A DNA stretch of 64,000 nt from positions 28,756 to 92,755 of the forward strand of contig CBDIHP010000023.1 in NCBI GenBank assembly GCA_965279195.1. Reading direction: 5' to 3'. The notes below the pieces were generated by a model. That model searched no databases and was not told the DNA's origin. It was given only the letters and a program-made list of their open reading frames with translations. A program made the translations under genes and the position numbers. The stretch is from CBDIHP01 sp965279195. GTDB lineage: Bacteria; Planctomycetota; Planctomycetia; Isosphaerales; Isosphaeraceae. Shown piece by piece: positions 42,141 through 50,710 of the stretch (position 1 is its first letter; each line of letters opens with the position of its first letter).

Positions 42141-42326
42141 ATGTCGACCAAAGCCCAGATGATCAAGTCGGAGACCCCTCGCAAGTTCGAGGTCCGTCAC
42201 CGCAACCGCTGCAAGCTTTGCGGACGCCCCCGCGCCGTCTATCGCAAGTTCGGCATCTGCCGGATCTGCTTCCGGAACCTGGCCAGCCGCGGCCTGATCC
42301 CGGGCGTCAAGAAGGCGAGCTGGTGA
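42141..42326 (+). CDS. rpsN: small ribosomal subunit protein S14, zinc-binding type
   Basis: A 61-aa protein, the short type Z form with two CxxC pairs (NRCKLCGRPRAVYRKFGICR, then ICFRNLASRGLIPGVKKASW). The zinc-free long form of E. coli has about 100 residues. It stands between rplE and rpsH as in most spc operons. Confidence 0.95.
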   Translation: MSTKAQMIKSETPRKFEVRHRNRCKLCGRPRAVYRKFGICRICFRNLASRGLIPGVKKASW

Positions 42327-42375
42327 GCCGTCCCGGTCGCAACCCGACCGGCCCCTGGCGCATCGCCCCGCGACC

Positions 42376-42384
42376 TGCTACGAT
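42376..42384 (+). promoter_or_regulatory. possible extended -10 promoter before rpsH
   Basis: TGCTACGAT resembles the element before rpmC. It lies 129 bases before the rpsH start in a 186-base spacer; the -35 is weak. Confidence 0.3.
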
Positions 42385-42512
42385 CCCGGCCGATTCGGCC
42401 CGAACGCCTCGCCTCGCATTTTGACAGATCCCCGTCGTGCCGACGTTGGGCCACCCCCGGAGAGTACCGGGGCCGGCCGCGTTACCCGCGACGGTGTCGG
42501 AATTCTCCCGCC

Positions 42513-42908
42513 ATGATGACCGACCCGATTGCCGACATGCTCACCCGGATCCGCAACGCGGCCCGGATCGAGAAGCCCACCGTCGAGATGCCGACCTCCA
42601 AGGTCCGCGTGGGCATCGCCCAGGTGCTCAAGGACGAAGGGTTCATCTGGGACTACCACCTGGTCGACACTACGCCCTCCAAGACGCTGGTCGTCCAGCT
42701 CAAGTACGGCCCCAACGGCGAGCGGCTGATCACCAAGATCGACCGCGTGAGCAAGCCCGGCTGCCGCCAGTACATCGGCTACCGCGACCTCAAGCCGGTC
42801 CTCAGCGGGCTTGGCATCCGCATCCTCAGCACCCCCCGCGGGCTGATGAGCGACCGCCGCGCCCGCGTCGAGAAGGTCGGCGGCGAAGTGATCGCTCTGG
42901 TCTATTGA
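42513..42908 (+). CDS. rpsH: small ribosomal subunit protein S8
   Basis: A 131-aa protein with MTDPIADMLTRIRNAARIEK and the closing RILSTPRGLMSDRRARVEKV, then GGEVIALVY. Two adjacent ATGs (42513 and 42516) both serve the usual start. S8 binds helix 21 of 16S rRNA and in E. coli represses the spc operon; no matching mRNA site was sought here. Confidence 0.94.
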   Translation: MMTDPIADMLTRIRNAARIEKPTVEMPTSKVRVGIAQVLKDEGFIWDYHLVDTTPSKTLVVQLKYGPNGERLITKIDRVSKPGCRQYIGYRDLKPVLSGLGIRILSTPRGLMSDRRARVEKVGGEVIALVY

Positions 42909-43180
42909 TCGATTGATCCCGGTCCGTCCCGGCCGATCAGGCTCGGGGCGAGGCGGCCAGATCGGCCTCGGTCGAGGGCAGGGGTGTTCGCCCCTCCGCA
43001 TCCTCCCGGCGCCTTCATGAGCCAGCCTCCCCGTGGCGTCAACCTCGTCTTTTGAACCAGACTCGCGTCCCTCGCCCGATGCCCGCCCCGCCGCCCCCGA
43101 GGCGCGGGGTCGCGACGCGTCGAGGCCCGAGGGATCCGCCTTCCATCAGCACTCGCCCCGGCGAGAGGATCGACCCCAGC

Positions 43181-43732
43181 ATGTCGCGTATCGGTCGCAA
43201 GCCCATCGTGGTGCCGGCGAACGTCAAGGTCACCATCGATGACCTGACGGTCAGCGTCGACGGCCCCAAGGGGAAGCTCAGCTTCACCCACAAGCCGAAC
43301 GTCAGCGTCGCGCTCGAGGACGGCGGCAAGTCGCTGCTCGTCAGCCGCCGCGACGAGGAGCGTGACAGCCGCGCCCTCCACGGCCTGACCCGCAGCCTCG
43401 TGGCGAACATGGTCACCGGCGTGACCACGGGCTACACGAAGAAGCTCGAGATCGTCGGCGTCGGTTACCAGGCCCAGCTCAAGAAGGCCAACACCGTCAC
43501 GCTCCAGGTCGGCTACGCCAACCAGGTCAACCTGGAAGCCCCTCCGGGCGTCAGCGTGACCGTCCCCGACGCCACGCACATCACGATCACGGGCGCGGAC
43601 AAGCAGGCCGTCGGCCAGTTCGCCGCCGTCGTCCGCAAGGTCCGCCCCCCCGAGCCGTACAAGGGCAAGGGCATCCGTTACGAGGGCGAAGTCGTCCGCC
43701 GCAAGGCCGGCAAGGCGTTCGGCTCCAAGTAA
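43181..43732 (+). CDS. rplF: large ribosomal subunit protein L6
   Basis: A 183-aa protein with the normal start MSRIGRKPIVVPANVKVTID and the C-terminal RPPEPYKGKGIRYEGEVVRR. GAGAGGA lies about 11 bases before ATG 43181. The frame remains open upstream for 43 codons, but that stretch is Pro/Arg-rich and unlike L6. A 272-base spacer, with no feature seen, precedes it. Confidence 0.95.
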   Translation: MSRIGRKPIVVPANVKVTIDDLTVSVDGPKGKLSFTHKPNVSVALEDGGKSLLVSRRDEERDSRALHGLTRSLVANMVTGVTTGYTKKLEIVGVGYQAQLKKANTVTLQVGYANQVNLEAPPGVSVTVPDATHITITGADKQAVGQFAAVVRKVRPPEPYKGKGIRYEGEVVRRKAGKAFGSK

Positions 43733-43950
43733 CCCTCGACGTCATCGCCACGTCGCGACCGGCGGACGGCAGGCCGGGGCAGGGGATCCACGACTCGGCC
43801 GCGTGACGGCCGCCTCCCCCGCCCCAGACGCCTCCCTTCGCCGTCCTCAACGACAACCGGCGGGGCTGGGCGACCGGTCGGGATCGGTCGCCCCCGAACC
43901 CCAGGCCCTGAAACAAGCCCGAACTTACGCCTTCAGAAGAGGATTGACCG

Positions 43951-44319
43951 GTGAATCAGCGCAAGCTCGTCCAGGTCCGCCGCCTGCGTCGCCAGCGGCA
44001 CGTGCGGAACAAGATGCACGGCACCCCCGAGCGTCCCCGCCTGGCGGTGTTCCGCAGCTCGAAGCACATCTACGCCCAGGTGATCAACGACGAGACGGGC
44101 ACGACCCTGGCCGCCGCGAGCACCCTCGACGCCGACATCAAGACGGCCCAGGCGTACGGCGGCAACAAGGCCGCGGCCGCCCTGGTCGGCAAGTCCATCG
44201 CCGAGAAGGCCAAGCAGGCCGGTATTGACAGCATTTGCTTCGACCGCCGAAGCTACAAGTATCATGGCCGGGTCCAGGCCCTGGCCGACGCCGCCCGCGA
44301 GGCCGGCCTCAAGTTCTGA
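43951..44319 (+). CDS. rplR: large ribosomal subunit protein L18
   Basis: A 122-aa 5S-rRNA-binding protein: RRLRRQRHVRNKMHGTPERP, RLAVFRSSKHIYAQVINDET and FDRRSYKYHGRVQALADAAR. The start is GTG 43951 with AGAAGAGGA 8 bases upstream, a strong site. A 218-base spacer separates it from rplF. Confidence 0.94.
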   Translation: MNQRKLVQVRRLRRQRHVRNKMHGTPERPRLAVFRSSKHIYAQVINDETGTTLAAASTLDADIKTAQAYGGNKAAAALVGKSIAEKAKQAGIDSICFDRRSYKYHGRVQALADAAREAGLKF

Positions 44320-44523
44320 CGTCCCACTCGCCCGGGGCCCATCGAAGGCGGCCGACCCGCATCCGTCGCGAGGTCGCCGACCGTCGCTCGCCCCGCGGCC
44401 CAACGGCCGGCATTCCCGCTCGAATCGGTCCGGACGGGGCTGAGACACGCCCCCTGGCCGTCGCGGGCCTGCCAGTGAAACCCTTCCATCTACAGTCGAC
44501 AACGCCCAGCGTGGGAGTCCGCC

Positions 44524-45009
44524 TTGTCCAGCGATAATCGGGAACGTGGCGAGTGGTCGGAGAGCGTGGTCACCATCCGCCGTTGCGCGGCGGTGGTGAA
44601 GGGTGGCCGCCGCTTCAGCTTCAATGCGCTGGTCGTCGTCGGCAATGGCCGCGGCCAGGTCGCCTGGGGCTACGGCAAGGCCAATGAAGTGCCCCCGGCC
44701 GTCGAGAAGGGCGTCAAGGACGCCCACAAGCAGATGAAGCGGGTCACGCTCAAGGGCGGGACCATCCCCCACCCGGTCGTCGGCCGCTTCGGCGCCTCAC
44801 GCGTCATCATGCTGCCGGCCAGCCCCGGTACCGGCGTCATCGCCGGCGGTGCCGTCCGCGCGGTCGTCCAGGCCGCGGGCATCACCGACATCCTCACCAA
44901 GAGCTACGGCTCGACCAACAAGCTCAACCTGGTCAAGGCCGCCATCGACGCCCTGACCAAACTCCGTTCCAAGGAAGACGTCGCCCGTCTTCGGGGGGTT
45001 GCCCTCTAA
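44524..45009 (+). CDS. rpsE: small ribosomal subunit protein S5
   Basis: A 161-aa protein with WSESVVTIRRCAAVVKGGRR, GNGRGQVAWGYGKANEVPPA and SPGTGVIAGGAVRAVVQAAG. The start is TTG 44524 with GGGAG 6 bases upstream; no ATG fits the family start. Its stop TAA shares one base with the ATG of rplO (TAATG), so the two are coupled. rpmD (L30), usually placed between them, is absent. Confidence 0.94.
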   Translation: MSSDNRERGEWSESVVTIRRCAAVVKGGRRFSFNALVVVGNGRGQVAWGYGKANEVPPAVEKGVKDAHKQMKRVTLKGGTIPHPVVGRFGASRVIMLPASPGTGVIAGGAVRAVVQAAGITDILTKSYGSTNKLNLVKAAIDALTKLRSKEDVARLRGVAL

Positions 45010-45458
45010 TGCAGTTGCACGACGTCAATACCGGCATCCAGAAGTACAAGAAGCGCAAGCGCGTCGGCCGCGGCCCCGGTTCGGGCCACGGCAAGACCGC
45101 GTCGAAGGGCCACAAGGGCCACTCGTCGCGTCAGGGCTTCAAGTACAACCCGCTGTTCGAAGGCGGCCAGATGCCGCTGGCCCGCCGCGTCCCCAAGCGT
45201 GGCTTCGTCAACGGCGCGTTCCGCAAGCACTTCGCCATCGTCAACATCTCCGACGTCGACGCCGTCTTCGCCGACGGCGCGACCGTCGATGAGGCCGCCC
45301 TGCGGGCCAAGGGCCTGGTCAAGGGCCGGCACGACGACGGCGTCAAGATCCTCGGCGACGGCGAGGTCACCAAGGCCCTCCACGTCACCGCCAACAAGTT
45401 CAGCGGCTCCGCCGCCACCAAGATCCAGGCCAAGGGCGGGACTGTCACCGTCGCCTGA
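45009..45458 (+). CDS. rplO: large ribosomal subunit protein L15
   Basis: A 149-aa protein of normal length with the Gly/Lys-rich start RKRVGRGPGSGHGKTASKGH, KGHSSRQGFKYNPLFEGGQM and PLARRVPKRGFVNGAFRKHF. Translation restarts at the rpsE stop. It is a late 50S assembly protein. Confidence 0.94.
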   Translation: MQLHDVNTGIQKYKKRKRVGRGPGSGHGKTASKGHKGHSSRQGFKYNPLFEGGQMPLARRVPKRGFVNGAFRKHFAIVNISDVDAVFADGATVDEAALRAKGLVKGRHDDGVKILGDGEVTKALHVTANKFSGSAATKIQAKGGTVTVA

Positions 45459-45472
45459 GCCGGGACGAATTC

Positions 45473-45554
45473 ATGGTTGATGGGCGTCGGATCATGGGTG
45501 ATCTGGAGAGTGTTTCTCTCCTGCCTCACCCATGACCCTTTCCCCATCAACCAT
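45473..45554. repeat. nested three-tier hairpin between rplO and secY (family D)
   Basis: Outer arms ATGGTTGATGGG (45473-45484) and CCCATCAACCAT (45543-45554), middle arms TCATGGGTGA (45492-45501) and TCACCCATGA (45526-45535), and inner arms GGAGAG (45505-45510) and CTCTCC (45516-45521) are all perfect inverted copies. There is no T-run, so it is not a standard terminator. It lies in the 224-base spacer before secY. Confidence 0.75.
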
Positions 45555-45682
45555 CCTTCCTTTGCCGCTCGACCGCGAGATTCGGTCGGCCCGGCGTCCA
45601 TTCCAGCCGGACACACCCGCCCGGGCCACGACCGCCCCAGCCACGCCCGTACGCCGACGAACCAGCGCAGGAGATTCTCGAC

Positions 45683-47095
45683 GTGGATAAGCTGTACACG
45701 ATCCTCTTCAAGGTCCCGGAACTCCAGCGCAAGATCCTGATGACGGCCATGTTCCTGGCCATCTACCGGATCGGGTTCTTCATCCCGCTCCACGTCGTCG
45801 ACCAGCAAGAACTGGCCGTCTGGCAGAGCAAGATGTCCAACTCGGCCGCGGGCAAGGTCTTCGGCACCGTCGCCATGTTTGGCGGCACCCAGATCTCCAT
45901 GAGCACGATCTTCGGGCTCGGGATCATGCCCTACATCTCCGCCTCCATCATCTTCCAGCTCCTCGGCAGTGTCGTCCCCTCGCTCGAAGCCATGATGAAG
46001 GAGGGCGAGTCGGGGCGCAAGAAGATCAACGAATACACGCGATACGCCACCGTGGTCCTCTGCATCATCCAGAGCGCGCTCTGGGTCCAGACCACGATGT
46101 TCAGCCGGGAGGGGTTCGTCAATCCGGACTATCGACACGCCTGGGACGCCTTCGTCTGCGTCATGGTGATGACGGCCGGCACCATCTTCCTCATGTGGAT
46201 CGGCGAGCAGATCGACGAGTACGGCATCGGCAACGGCATCTCCCTCCTCATCATGGCGGGCATCCTCGGCCGGCTCCCGGACGTCTTCCGCAAGCTCTAC
46301 ATGAACTCCACCCTCAAGCTGTCCGCCGACCCCGGCGAATACAGCGTCATCAAGCTCATCCTCCTCGCCCTGATGTTCGTCGCGGTCGTGGTCGGTGTCA
46401 TCCTCATCACCGAATCCCAGCGCCGGATCCCCACCCAGTCGGCCAAGCACGTCCGCGGCCGTCGCGTCTTCGGCGGGACCAAGCAATACCTGCCGCTGAA
46501 GGTGAATCAGGCCGGCGTCATGCCGATCATCTTCGCCTCGTCGCTGCTGATGTTCCCCTATTTCATCTTCAACGGCCTGTCCACGGCGACCTCAAGCTGG
46601 ACATCCGCCGGCCGGGGTGCCGGGGCCGAGCAGGCCTTGACGCTCGGCGGTAACATCAAGTACGCCGTCGCCAGCTTCTTCGAGGCGGCGTCCGACGCCT
46701 TCCGCAGCCACGGCTACGTCTACACCCTGCTGTACGTCGTCCTGATCTACTTCTTCTGCTACTTCTGGACGGCCATCACCTTCAACCCCAAGGACATGGC
46801 CGAGAACCTCAAGGACTACGGCAGCTTCATCCCCGGCTATCGCCCGGGACGCCGCACGGCCGATTACCTTGAGAAGGTCATGCTCCGGATCACCTACGTC
46901 GGCGCGGCGTTCCTCAGCCTGGTGGCGGTCATCCCGTCGCTGGTCTCCAACGCCCTCGACGTCGATTACGCGATCGCGTCCTTCCTCGGCGGCACCGGAC
47001 TGCTGATCGTCATCAGCGTCTGCCTCGACCTGGTGCAGAAGATGGACAGCCACCTCATCATGCGGAATTATTCCGGCCTGGTGAGCAAGCGTTGA
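45683..47095 (+). CDS. secY: preprotein translocase channel subunit SecY
   Basis: A 470-aa integral membrane protein with about ten helices. It has KILMTAMFLAIYRIGFFIPL, the plug-region motif GIMPYISASIIFQLLGSVVP and FEYGIGNGIS-like EYGIGNGISLLIMAGILGRL, then QAGVMPIIFASSLLMFPYFI. The region FIPGYRPGRRTADYLEKVML is the conserved cytoplasmic loop C5. The start is GTG 45683 with GGAG 9 bases upstream. A loop near residues 305-345 is longer than in E. coli. It forms the Sec channel with SecE and SecG. Confidence 0.95.
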   Translation: MDKLYTILFKVPELQRKILMTAMFLAIYRIGFFIPLHVVDQQELAVWQSKMSNSAAGKVFGTVAMFGGTQISMSTIFGLGIMPYISASIIFQLLGSVVPSLEAMMKEGESGRKKINEYTRYATVVLCIIQSALWVQTTMFSREGFVNPDYRHAWDAFVCVMVMTAGTIFLMWIGEQIDEYGIGNGISLLIMAGILGRLPDVFRKLYMNSTLKLSADPGEYSVIKLILLALMFVAVVVGVILITESQRRIPTQSAKHVRGRRVFGGTKQYLPLKVNQAGVMPIIFASSLLMFPYFIFNGLSTATSSWTSAGRGAGAEQALTLGGNIKYAVASFFEAASDAFRSHGYVYTLLYVVLIYFFCYFWTAITFNPKDMAENLKDYGSFIPGYRPGRRTADYLEKVMLRITYVGAAFLSLVAVIPSLVSNALDVDYAIASFLGGTGLLIVISVCLDLVQKMDSHLIMRNYSGLVSKR

Positions 47096-47121
47096 TCGTC
47101 GAGAGGCCGACAAGCCACACG

Positions 47122-47150
47122 CCCCCCGGCCGACGCCGGGGGGTTTCGTT
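47122..47150 (+). terminator. intrinsic terminator after secY
   Basis: CCCCCCGGC (47122-47130) pairs with GCCGGGGGG (47135-47143) around loop CGAC, followed by TTTCGTTT. It stands 27 bases after the secY stop and 37 before map. Confidence 0.8.
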
Positions 47151-47186
47151 TCCTGTCAATCGAGTCGGGTCGGGTTCGAGGCGGTC

Positions 47187-47969
47187 GTGATCAAGCTGAA
47201 GAGTCCTCGGGAAATCGGTCTGATGCGGGAAGCCGGGCGCGTGGTCGCCCAGGCGCTCGACACGGTCCGCACGCTCGCCGTCCCGGGCGCGACCACCGCC
47301 GACTTCGACGAGGCCGTGGCCGCCCTCTTCAAGGAAGTCGGGGCCATCTCCCTCTTCAAGAACTACCCGAACTCGTCCAAAGGGAAGCCCGTCTTCCCCT
47401 CGGTCATCTGCGCCAGCCTGAACGAGGCCGTCGTCCACGGGATCCCCAACCGCCGGCCGCTCAAGGAAGGCGACATCGTCTCGATCGACACCGGCTGCAA
47501 GCTCAACGGCTGGTGCGGCGACGCCGCGGTCACCCTGGCCATCGGCCAGGTCTCGCCTGAGCACCAGAAGCTCCTCGACGTCACCAAGGAGACCCTCGAC
47601 CTCTCGATCCGGGCCCTCGCCCGGGCCAAGACCTGGTCGGAGGTCGCCAGCCTCATGGAGCGCTACGTCAAGAGCCAGGGCATGGCCGTCGTCGAGAAGT
47701 TCGTGGGCCACGGCATCGGGCAGAACATGCACGAGGAGCCGCAGGTCCCCAACTTCGTCAACGCCTCGATCCGCAAGAGCGACTTCAAGATCGAGCCGGG
47801 CCTCGTCCTCGCCATCGAGCCCATGGTCGCGCTCGGGACCAAGAACGTCGAGGTGCTCGACGACTCCTGGACGGTCGTCACCAAGGACCGCCGCGCCAGC
47901 GCCCACTTCGAGCACACCGTCGCGATCACGCCGGAAGGCCCCCGCGTCCTGACCTACCTGGAGGATTGA
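47187..47969 (+). CDS. map: type I methionine aminopeptidase
   Basis: A 260-aa cytoplasmic enzyme that removes the starting methionine from new proteins. Metal ligands are visible: IVSIDTGCKLNGWCGDAAVT (two Asp), FVGHGIGQNMHEEPQVPN (His), LAIEPMVALG (Glu) and a final FEHTVAIT (Glu). The start is GTG 47187 with GAGGCGG just upstream. Adenylate kinase, the usual neighbour after secY, is absent. The terminator between secY and map suggests separate or reduced transcription. Confidence 0.93.
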   Translation: MIKLKSPREIGLMREAGRVVAQALDTVRTLAVPGATTADFDEAVAALFKEVGAISLFKNYPNSSKGKPVFPSVICASLNEAVVHGIPNRRPLKEGDIVSIDTGCKLNGWCGDAAVTLAIGQVSPEHQKLLDVTKETLDLSIRALARAKTWSEVASLMERYVKSQGMAVVEKFVGHGIGQNMHEEPQVPNFVNASIRKSDFKIEPGLVLAIEPMVALGTKNVEVLDDSWTVVTKDRRASAHFEHTVAITPEGPRVLTYLED

Positions 47970-48056
47970 CCTCGGTGGGACAAGGCCGGGGCCGCAATCG
48001 GGAACACCGTCGGTCCGATTCCACAAGGGGCTTTCGGGACAAAATTCGGACCGGTC

Positions 48057-48086
48057 TTGCGGGATGGGTGGGCCGATCGGTACATT
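48057..48086 (+). promoter_or_regulatory. promoter of the rpmJ-rpsM-rpsK-rpsD-rpoA-rplQ part
   Basis: TTGCGG (48057-48062), an 18-base spacer and TACATT (48081-48086), within GATCGGTACATT, which repeats the core of the rpsJ promoter. About 150 bases of leader follow. infA (IF-1), usually found here, is absent from the 269-base gap. Confidence 0.55.
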
Positions 48087-48238
48087 AGCCCAATTCGTCC
48101 CCAGATCGACCAGGAACGACCCGGAACTGGATTGGACCATCGTCGAGGGATCAAAGGAAGCTCCGGCAGAGTCGAGGGCCGCGGTCGGCCCGGGATCTCG
48201 CGGGGCGGCAGTCACGTCGGGAAAGTGAGTGGGTTGCG

Positions 48239-48352
48239 ATGAAGATCCGATCCAGCGTCAAGCGGATTTGCGAGAGCTGCAAGGTCGTCCGGCGTCGGGG
48301 GAAGGTCTACGTGATCTGCACCAACCCGCGGCACAAGCAGCGCCAGGGTTGA
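48239..48352 (+). CDS. rpmJ: large ribosomal subunit protein L36, zinc-binding form
   Basis: A 37-aa protein, MKIRSSVKRICESCKVVRRR followed by GKVYVICTNPRHKQRQG. The three cysteines and one histidine (CxxC, C, H) are the zinc ligands of the standard form. It is located before rpsM as in other bacteria. Confidence 0.95.
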   Translation: MKIRSSVKRICESCKVVRRRGKVYVICTNPRHKQRQG

Positions 48353-48588
48353 TGCCCACCCCCCGAGTCCAGGCCTCCCACCGCGGGGACGCGGAGGGTC
48401 GCCCGGCCCGCGGTATGGCATCCGCCACGGTTTGACCGGACACGAACATACACGACGGCACGGGGCCCGGTGGACAGCCGGGCCGGCGTCGCCAACCAGG
48501 CTCGACGATCCACCCGGGTCGCCCAACCGCCCTGGATTACCGCCAAGACACACGCTTTGGCTCGCTTTGCACAACGGAGAACGGACGG

Positions 48589-48972
48589 ATGCCTCGTATC
48601 CTGGGTGTCGACATCCCCAACGACAAGAGATCGGTGATCTCTCTCCAATACATCTTCGGGATCGGGCCGTATCTGGCCGCCCAGCTCTGCGAGCGGACCG
48701 GCATCGACCCCGAGAAGCGGGCCCGCGAGATGTCCGAGGACGAGCTCGCGAAGCTCGCCGCGCTGCTCGATAACGAGTACGTCGTGGAAGGCCAGCTGCG
48801 TCGCCAGCTCCAGCAGAACATCGCCCGGCTCCGCGACATCGGCTGCTACCGCGGCCTCCGTCACCGCAAGGGCCTCCCTTGCCGCGGCCAGCGGACCCGG
48901 ACCAACGCCCGCACCCGGAAGGGCCCCCGCAAGACGGTCGCCGGGAAGAAGGGCGTCAAGGAAATGCGTTGA
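48589..48972 (+). CDS. rpsM: small ribosomal subunit protein S13
   Basis: A 127-aa protein with MPRILGVDIPNDKRSVISLQ, YIFGIGPYLAAQLCERTGID and the basic end GLPCRGQRTRTNARTRKGPR, then KTVAGKKGVKEMR. It contacts the P-site tRNA in the 30S head. A 236-base spacer lies before it. The 342 bases after it (48973-49314) hold no gene or clear signal. Confidence 0.95.
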   Translation: MPRILGVDIPNDKRSVISLQYIFGIGPYLAAQLCERTGIDPEKRAREMSEDELAKLAALLDNEYVVEGQLRRQLQQNIARLRDIGCYRGLRHRKGLPCRGQRTRTNARTRKGPRKTVAGKKGVKEMR

Positions 48973-49314
48973 TCCGAGCCCGTCCCGGCACCGCCGGGAT
49001 GGGCCGATCGGCCGGGAACCGGCAGGATGGCCTCGCGACGCGGGCCGGGGCGGTCGACGGGTTCGACCCGCCCCAGCGACGCCCGCAACGCGACCCGGCC
49101 TTCGGCTCGCAGGCGAGCCGGCCTCGCGACGACCGTCCCCAGACGCCTGGCGATCGGGCCCGACCCTGTTCGGTTCCGATCGCACGGCCATTTCGGGGCA
49201 ACGGCAACGTCCCCGGGATCCCCTCGCCGGCCGGGACGCAACCGACCGCACACGTTCAAGACACACTCGGATCGACGACCCCAACGACCGACCTGATCAG
49301 GGAGCAACGGAGCC

Positions 49315-49695
49315 GTGGCGAAGGCCAAGAAGCGGAAGACACGTCGCAACGTCAGCCGTGCGATCGTGCACATCAAGGCGACGTTCAACAACACCACGGT
49401 GACCATCACCGACCCCAACGGCGACGCCCTTTGCTGGGCCTCGTCGGGGACCGTCGGCTTCAAGGGCAGCCGCAAGAGCACGCCCTTCGCCGCCCAGCGG
49501 GCCGCCGAGACCGCCGCCTCTACGGCGACCAAGTACGGCGTCAAGGAAGTCGAAGTGAAGGTCAAGGGCCCCGGCTCCGGCCGCGAGTCCGCCATCACCG
49601 CGCTCCAGGCGTCGGGCCTCTCGATCAAGGCGATCGAGGACGTCACGCCGTTGCCGCACAACGGCTGCCGCCCCCCCAAGAAGCGTCGCGTCTGA
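49315..49695 (+). CDS. rpsK: small ribosomal subunit protein S11
   Basis: A 126-aa protein with RKTRRNVSRAIVHIKATFNN, TTVTITDPNGDALCWASSGT and GFKGSRKSTPFAAQRAAETA, ending HNGCRPPKKRRV as usual. The start is GTG 49315; GGAG ends close upstream. Confidence 0.95.
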   Translation: MAKAKKRKTRRNVSRAIVHIKATFNNTTVTITDPNGDALCWASSGTVGFKGSRKSTPFAAQRAAETAASTATKYGVKEVEVKVKGPGSGRESAITALQASGLSIKAIEDVTPLPHNGCRPPKKRRV

Positions 49696-49871
49696 TCAAC
49701 ACGCCACGCGCTCTTCGGTTGGATTCTTCTCCGCACGTTGGATCGGACCGGGCGTCCCTGCTAGAACAGGGCCCCGACCGTCGGCCTCGCCGCCACACCC
49801 GGATCGCGCCGGGCGGGCGATTTCGGCGGTGACCTTCAGGACTCGCGCTTTTTCGAGGGATCTCTCGTTCC

Positions 49872-50501
49872 ATGGGACGTCACATCGGACCGGTCTGCCG
49901 GCTCTGCCGCCGGGAAGGCCTGAAATTGTTCCTGAAGGGCACCCGTTGCGACGGGCCCAAGTGCGCCGTCGACCGCCGCGAGGGCGTGCCGGGCATGCAC
50001 CAGTTCCGCCGGAGCAAGGCGAGCGAATACTCGATCCGGCTCCGCGAGAAGCAGAAGGTCAAGCGGTACTACGGCATCTTCGAACGGCAGTTCCGCAAGT
50101 ACTTCGACATGGCCAGCCGTCGCGCGGGGAACACCGGCGATGCGCTCATGTCGATCCTCGAGCGCCGGCTCGACAACGTCGTGACGCGGCTCGGGTTCGC
50201 GACCAGCCGTCCGCAGGCCCGCCAGATGATCACGCACGGGCACGTCCTGATCAACGGCCGCAAGCTCGACATCCCGAGCTACCTGGTCAAGCCGGGCGAC
50301 ACCGTCGCCATCAAGGACCGCGAGCACTCGCAGAAGCTCGCGGCCGGCAACCTCGAGACCGAGGGCATGCCCCCGGTCCCCGACTGGCTCGACCGCTCCA
50401 GCACCACGCCCCCCGAGGGCCGGGTCTCGCGCCTCCCGGCGGCCCAGGACATCTCGCTGCCGGCCAACCCGCAACTGATCGTCGAACTCTTGAGCCGCTA
50501 A
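49872..50501 (+). CDS. rpsD: small ribosomal subunit protein S4, zinc-binding form
   Basis: A 209-aa protein. The N-terminus has four cysteines (GPVCRLCRREGLK and GTRCDGPKCAVDRR), the zinc-binding form. The central S4 RNA-binding domain has SILERRLDNVVTRLGFATSR, PQARQMITHGHVLINGRKLD and IPSYLVKPGDTVAIKDR. It is a primary 16S rRNA binder and, in E. coli, the regulator of the alpha operon. Confidence 0.95.
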   Translation: MGRHIGPVCRLCRREGLKLFLKGTRCDGPKCAVDRREGVPGMHQFRRSKASEYSIRLREKQKVKRYYGIFERQFRKYFDMASRRAGNTGDALMSILERRLDNVVTRLGFATSRPQARQMITHGHVLINGRKLDIPSYLVKPGDTVAIKDREHSQKLAAGNLETEGMPPVPDWLDRSSTTPPEGRVSRLPAAQDISLPANPQLIVELLSR

Positions 50502-50710
50502 GCTCGCCCCTTCGCCGCGCGTCCGGGTCCATCGCCCCGCCGCGCGGTCGCACCTCCGCCGCCTGAGCCGATCCGAACCGCGATCCGACTCCACCCCGGG
50601 CCCGCCGCCGAGCGGACCCGGGGGCTCGCGCTTCGGGAGGCTCCGCCCGGCTGAGCACCCGCGACCGCCCGTCGGCCCCGACCCCGACCGCCTTTCCGGA
50701 GACCCGCGCT

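Noticed and set aside
43052..43180. 43-codon in-frame extension before rplF
   Set aside because: The extension is Pro/Arg-rich, unlike L6, and a good ribosome-binding site precedes the normal start at 43181.
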